Assembly (NCBI RefSeq): GCF_900111745.1
Contig: NZ_FOIJ01000003.1
Location: 730,937 to 794,936 of the forward strand
Origin: Stigmatella erecta
GTDB lineage: Bacteria; Myxococcota; Myxococcia; Myxococcales; Myxococcaceae
DNA length: 64,000 bases
Direction of reading: 5' to 3'
Shown here: in pieces, positions 60,711 to 64,000 of the stretch
Numbering within the stretch: position 1 is the stretch's first letter
Layout: each line of letters opens with the position of its first letter
Notes under the pieces: generated by a model
The model's input: only the letters and a program-made list of their open reading frames with translations
Databases searched by the model: none
What the model was told of the DNA's origin: nothing
Position numbers and translations under genes: made by a program

Positions 60711-62549
60711 GTGTCTGGCGTGAAGGTGGAGAGGTTGGCTCAAGTGGACCCAAGGGATCTCAAGCCCGGCCAATGGGTGGACGGCTGGTGCATCGTGCAG
60801 CGCATCGGCAGCGGCACCTACGGGGTTGTCTACGAAGTGGAGAAGGACGGGCAGCGCTTCGCGCTCAAGCTGGCCTGCCACCGTGAGCAGAGCGGAGACC
60901 CGAGGCAGACGGACGCACGCGCGAAGCGCGAGGTGGCCTGTCTCCAGCAAATCCATCATCGCCACGTCATCCGCATGTGGGCACATGGCCGTTGGCCAGA
61001 GCCGCGCTCGGGCTTTCTCTACATCGTCCTCGATTTCGTGGACGGCTACACGCTGGGGCAATGGGTGGAGCGAACCCACCCGACGCCGCACGAAGTGGCC
61101 GTCCTGTTCCTGAAGTTGTTCGACGCCTTGGAGCACCTACACGGGCGAGGCGTACTCCACCGGGACTTGAGCCTGCGGAACATCATGGTCTCCCAGGAAG
61201 GGGAACCGGTGATCATCGACTTTGGCGCGGCGGACTACGCCACCGCTGAGGAACTGACGGATGCTCCACTGCCTCCCGGAACACCGCGCAACCGGAGCCC
61301 AGAGGCCGTGAGTTTCTGGACAGCCAACCGTCACAACCCCGAGGCGCGTTACCCCTTCAAGGCGACCGACGACATTTTTGCGCTCGGAGCCAATCTCTAC
61401 GACGTGCTGACGGACCCCTCGCCCGAGCGCAGTCAGAAGCGGCCTCCACTCGGAGGGGTAATGCCACCGCCCTCCCCGTTCAAGGTGACGCAAGGGCGCG
61501 TTCCGCAGGAATTGAGCGCCTATGCGATGCACCTGATCGCCAGTGAGCCCAAGGCTCGGCCTGCGACCGCGAAGGATGCGCGGCGCCCGCTGGAGGAATT
61601 CGCTCGATTCGAGCGCCCCGAGTGGCGAGGACTCCCCATTCACCCAGTCGCCGCGCAGCTCCCGCCAGAGCCCGCCAAGGCGGCGGCCGTGCCGTCTGCT
61701 GCGGGGGATTCTGCGCAGAAGGTTCCGGGCCATGTGGGACGCCTTTTCGTGCTCGCAGGGGCGCTGGCTCTGGCCGTGCTTGCGGCAGCCCTGGCCGCAT
61801 CCCTGCTACCCAGCGCCACGCCCCACGCGCCCGCCAGCGTGGCCAGGGAAGCCCCAGCAATTCAACCTCCCACCTCGGCGTTGGCCGAAAAGCCGACAAG
61901 CCGCCCCGCTCCATTACCCTCGCCTCTCCCGACCCCCGAGGAGGCGACCCCTTCCGTGAATCAGCCCGAGCATTCCCCCTCCCCCGCCCTCACCCACGGC
62001 GTACCGAACCCGTCTCAAGTCCAGAAGGCCAGTGCTCAGCGCGTGCTCTCGAAAGCGCAGAGGTGTGCGCTCCTCGTGGCCTCCCTCGCTTGGGTCGAGG
62101 CAGGCTGCCCGGGTGTGCAGACGCGCCCGGCTCCGGAGTTGTGTCCGGCGAAAGCCGTGAAGGCCATGAAGCAAGAACTCGATTGGTCCTTGGACTCTGG
62201 AGAAACCCTCCTTGTCACTGTCGATGTGACCAAGGGGAAGATGCCCCGGTACCCACACAATAACAACGAGGAGGACAACTGGGCGGTGTTCAAGGATGGT
62301 CCCGTGACAGGAGCCCTTTCCGAGCCAAACGGGAAGGCTCCCGAGGGGACGATTCTGGAGGGGCATCTGTGGACAACCGGCGACAAAATCGTTGGCCGGT
62401 ATTTCCGCGCCCGCCTTCCCAATGGACGCACGGTTCCGATCTGCGTTGAGCTGAGGCACGGAGGCATGTTCAAGGAAGAGGGCTCCAAGCCCGGAAAGGC
62501 CGTGGGTTCGAAGGAAACGGATGCGGTCGCCGTGACGCGGTGGGAGTGA
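60711..62549 (+). CDS. Transmembrane Ser/Thr protein kinase (PknB-like)
   Basis: 612 residues. Kinase domain about 25-310: glycine loop GSGTYG (33-38), Lys53, catalytic HRDLSLRN (His150, Asp152, Asn157), DFG (170-172) and SPE; all key residues are present, though the usual Lys after HRDL is Ser. One membrane helix (about 345-370), then an extracytoplasmic region with a Pro/Ser-rich stretch and a C-terminal domain of about 150 residues with no recognised family. Start is GTG 60711 or GTG 60720; the second has better Shine-Dalgarno spacing. Follows the DUF2381 gene by 13 bases, so co-expressed. Confidence 0.9.
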   Translation: MSGVKVERLAQVDPRDLKPGQWVDGWCIVQRIGSGTYGVVYEVEKDGQRFALKLACHREQSGDPRQTDARAKREVACLQQIHHRHVIRMWAHGRWPEPRSGFLYIVLDFVDGYTLGQWVERTHPTPHEVAVLFLKLFDALEHLHGRGVLHRDLSLRNIMVSQEGEPVIIDFGAADYATAEELTDAPLPPGTPRNRSPEAVSFWTANRHNPEARYPFKATDDIFALGANLYDVLTDPSPERSQKRPPLGGVMPPPSPFKVTQGRVPQELSAYAMHLIASEPKARPATAKDARRPLEEFARFERPEWRGLPIHPVAAQLPPEPAKAAAVPSAAGDSAQKVPGHVGRLFVLAGALALAVLAAALAASLLPSATPHAPASVAREAPAIQPPTSALAEKPTSRPAPLPSPLPTPEEATPSVNQPEHSPSPALTHGVPNPSQVQKASAQRVLSKAQRCALLVASLAWVEAGCPGVQTRPAPELCPAKAVKAMKQELDWSLDSGETLLVTVDVTKGKMPRYPHNNNEEDNWAVFKDGPVTGALSEPNGKAPEGTILEGHLWTTGDKIVGRYFRARLPNGRTVPICVELRHGGMFKEEGSKPGKAVGSKETDAVAVTRWE

Positions 62550-62712
62550 ATCGGAGGTTGTATCGAGCGTGTCATGGCGGGCTTCTGCTGACGCTGTAGT
62601 GGCACTGCACGGCACGGCCAATCCCCGGCGTCGTTCATTCCGCTGGTTCATGCTGGGTAGTGTTTCGCTCCGTTGCGCGGCGCACTTTCGCGCTGCGAGG
62701 AGTCACCACCGC

Positions 62713-63909
62713 ATGTCTACGGCGAGGCCCCCCTGGAACATCCCGGGCGTCATTCTCTTCTCTCAGGGCGAGCTGTCCTACGAGGTGGATCTGTCGCGAG
62801 GGCTGGTCGAGGAGTGGGCGCAATCAAAGCTGGGCGAGAGGACCGCCGTGGCGTGGGAGCGCACGAGCGAGAGGCGCCTCCGCCAGGTGATCGTCCGCAG
62901 CCTGCCAGCAACGGCAGACGATTCCGAGGCACTTGCCAAGGCACGTGCCCGGCTCCGCGAGGAAGCGCGCTTGGCGGCCCATCTGCACCATCCCGGGATT
63001 GCCCAAATCTTCGGCATCCATGAAGTCCAGGGGGCTCTCCATGTTGTGTCCGAGCTGGTCGAGGGCGCCTCGCTCAACACCCTGATGACCTACTCGCTCA
63101 TGCGCAAGGCGCCCTTTACCCCCGCGTTCTGCCTCTACGTGAGCGCGGAGGTCGCCAGCATCTTGCATTACGCGCACAGCCGCACGGATGAGAGAGGAGC
63201 CCCGCTGGGCATCGTGCATCGTGACGTGAGCCCCACCCGCATCTACCTGGGCACCACTGGCGAGGTGATGCTCACGGACTTTGCCTGTGTGCGCTCTCTG
63301 CTCTCGGGCCGGGTGACAACGACGCTCCCGCGTCCTCACGGGGAGGTCTTCTACGCTTCGCCGGAGGCGCTCCTGGGAGAAGAGGTGGATCCGCGCTCGG
63401 ACCTGTTCTCGCTGGGGCTGGTGTTACTGGAACTGGCCACGGGGCTCCACCTCTACAACACGTTCACCACACGGCCCGGGGATTTGGAGGAAGCGCTCAC
63501 GCCAGAGGTCAAGGAGCAAGTGCTGGGTGCCGCCATGACGGCCATGGTAGCGGACCTGCCTGAGCACGCGGAGGATTGCATCCTGCGGGCAGCCACGTTT
63601 TCCCCCCAAGACGTAGAGGAACTGACCGAGCCGCTCCCGCTTCCGCTGCGTTCCATCCTCCGCAGGGTGCTCCAGCGACGTCCGGAAGACCGCTACCTGT
63701 CTGCGGCTGCACTGGAAGCGGAACTACGAGCGGGCCTCTCGGTGCTCGAAGTTCCTTACGGGGCTGCGGAGGCCCTGGAGGAAGGCCGTCATTCACGGGA
63801 TGGGGCCAGCACGAGCCGGGGCGTCATCGAGCCCACGAGCGATGATGCGTTTCCCCCCGTGCTGGTGGGGGAAGAGGAGATCACCACCGAACCGGGCGGG
63901 ACCAACTAA
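62713..63909 (+). CDS. Ser/Thr kinase-fold protein, probable pseudokinase
   Basis: ATG at 62713 (MSTARPPWNIPG) with GCGAGGAG ten bases upstream; the frame open from 62569 lacks support. 398 residues. The kinase fold is recognisable (SELVEGASLNTLM, HRDVSP, SPEALLGEEVDPRSDLFSLGLVLLELATG), but three catalytic features are changed: the beta-3 Lys is Arg62 (VIVRS), the metal-binding Asn of HRDxxxxN is Arg176 (HRDVSPTR), and DFG is DFA (189-191). No glycine loop is clear and there is no membrane helix. Likely a pseudokinase scaffold or regulator, possibly of the preceding kinase. Separated from it by about 160 bases. Confidence 0.85.
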   Translation: MSTARPPWNIPGVILFSQGELSYEVDLSRGLVEEWAQSKLGERTAVAWERTSERRLRQVIVRSLPATADDSEALAKARARLREEARLAAHLHHPGIAQIFGIHEVQGALHVVSELVEGASLNTLMTYSLMRKAPFTPAFCLYVSAEVASILHYAHSRTDERGAPLGIVHRDVSPTRIYLGTTGEVMLTDFACVRSLLSGRVTTTLPRPHGEVFYASPEALLGEEVDPRSDLFSLGLVLLELATGLHLYNTFTTRPGDLEEALTPEVKEQVLGAAMTAMVADLPEHAEDCILRAATFSPQDVEELTEPLPLPLRSILRRVLQRRPEDRYLSAAALEAELRAGLSVLEVPYGAAEALEEGRHSRDGASTSRGVIEPTSDDAFPPVLVGEEEITTEPGGTN

Positions 63910-63926
63910 GAGGGTGTTGAACCGAA

Positions 63927-63956
63927 GGGAGTAGGCCCAAGATGTAGGGCCCTCCC
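63927..63956 (+). terminator. Hairpin after the pseudokinase gene
   Basis: GGGAG-TA-GGCCC (63927-63938) pairs with GGGCC-CTCCC (63947-63956), loop of 8 bases. No U tract. The remaining bases to 64000 show nothing else. Confidence 0.4.
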
Positions 63957-64000
63957 AGCATCCAGCCCAGCACAAGGGAGAGAAGACAGCCAGGCAGCCG

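Noticed and set aside
62592..62612. Sigma-54 promoter (TGGCAC) before the pseudokinase
   Set aside because: The -12 element does not read TTGC at the required spacing.
62569..62712. N-terminal extension of the pseudokinase
   Set aside because: Arg/His-rich residues typical of noncoding sequence; ATG 62713 has a good ribosome-binding site.

Overview
The window is about 70% G+C, uses GTG and TTG starts freely, and carries a combination of genes typical of fruiting myxobacteria (Myxococcaceae/Archangiaceae, e.g. Myxococcus, Stigmatella, Cystobacter relatives): a Che3-type chemosensory operon with a divergent NtrC-like regulator, a CheA-receiver hybrid kinase, DUF4388 and DUF2381 proteins, many lipoproteins, TSP3/OmpA proteins and Ser/Thr kinases. 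From memory, the order (Che3 cluster, then a CrdS-like kinase beside a PBP1A gene, then rpsU-yqeY-dnaG-rpoD) parallels one stretch of the Myxococcus xanthus chromosome; this synteny is recalled, not checked.

Layout. 1-3 kb: end of a VIT/vWA/DUF2135 protein. 3-4.4 kb: solitary DNA methyltransferase and rpmE (L31) with its own promoter, leader hairpin and terminator. 4.5-16.8 kb, all minus strand: crdB-like lipoprotein, cheW, a small CheW-like gene, two MCPs, cheA-REC, cheB, cheR, a YbgF-like coiled-coil/TPR lipoprotein, and finally a UshA-like gene that is read correctly only if an in-frame UGA is selenocysteine. 17-18.5 kb: divergent NtrC-type regulator (CrdA-like). 18.5-24 kb: DoxX protein, SRAP (YedK) protein, membrane histidine kinase, secreted subtilase. 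24.3-31.5 kb: OmpA protein, GH31 glucosidase, GMC oxidoreductase, DUF5872 protein, exonuclease III, TPR protein. 31.6-38.6 kb: tightly coupled operon PBP1A / FG-GAP protein / solute-binding-like protein / NtrY-like (CrdS-like) kinase. 38.6-52.9 kb: membrane protein with long low-complexity linker, HPF, single-domain response regulator, DUF1460 amidase, HEAT proteins, DUF4398 + TSP3/OmpA pair, TruD, DUF4388, DsbA-like lipoprotein, L-asparaginase, FHA-GGDEF diguanylate cyclase. 53-58.1 kb: macromolecular-synthesis operon rpsU-yqeY-dnaG-rpoD with a strong terminator. 58.1-64 kb: alkyltransferase-like gene, tRNA-Ile2(CAU), then an accessory block with weaker codon bias: Cys-rich secreted protein, DUF2381 protein, an intact Ser/Thr kinase and a degenerate pseudokinase.

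The most notable observation is the selenoprotein gene at 4481-5584 (minus): signal peptide, CGU motif, UGA in frame, and a perfect 8-bp hairpin with a GGUCUG loop 18 nt after the UGA, the same loop and spacing I recall for the Escherichia coli fdhF SECIS. A naive gene caller splits or truncates it. The Che3 operon, its divergent regulator and a candidate partner kinase (CrdS-like, 36935-38584) in the same window suggest one signalling circuit, with the kinase co-transcribed with a cell-wall synthase. No intergenic gap exceeds 300 bases; no insertion sequence, CRISPR array or rRNA was seen.
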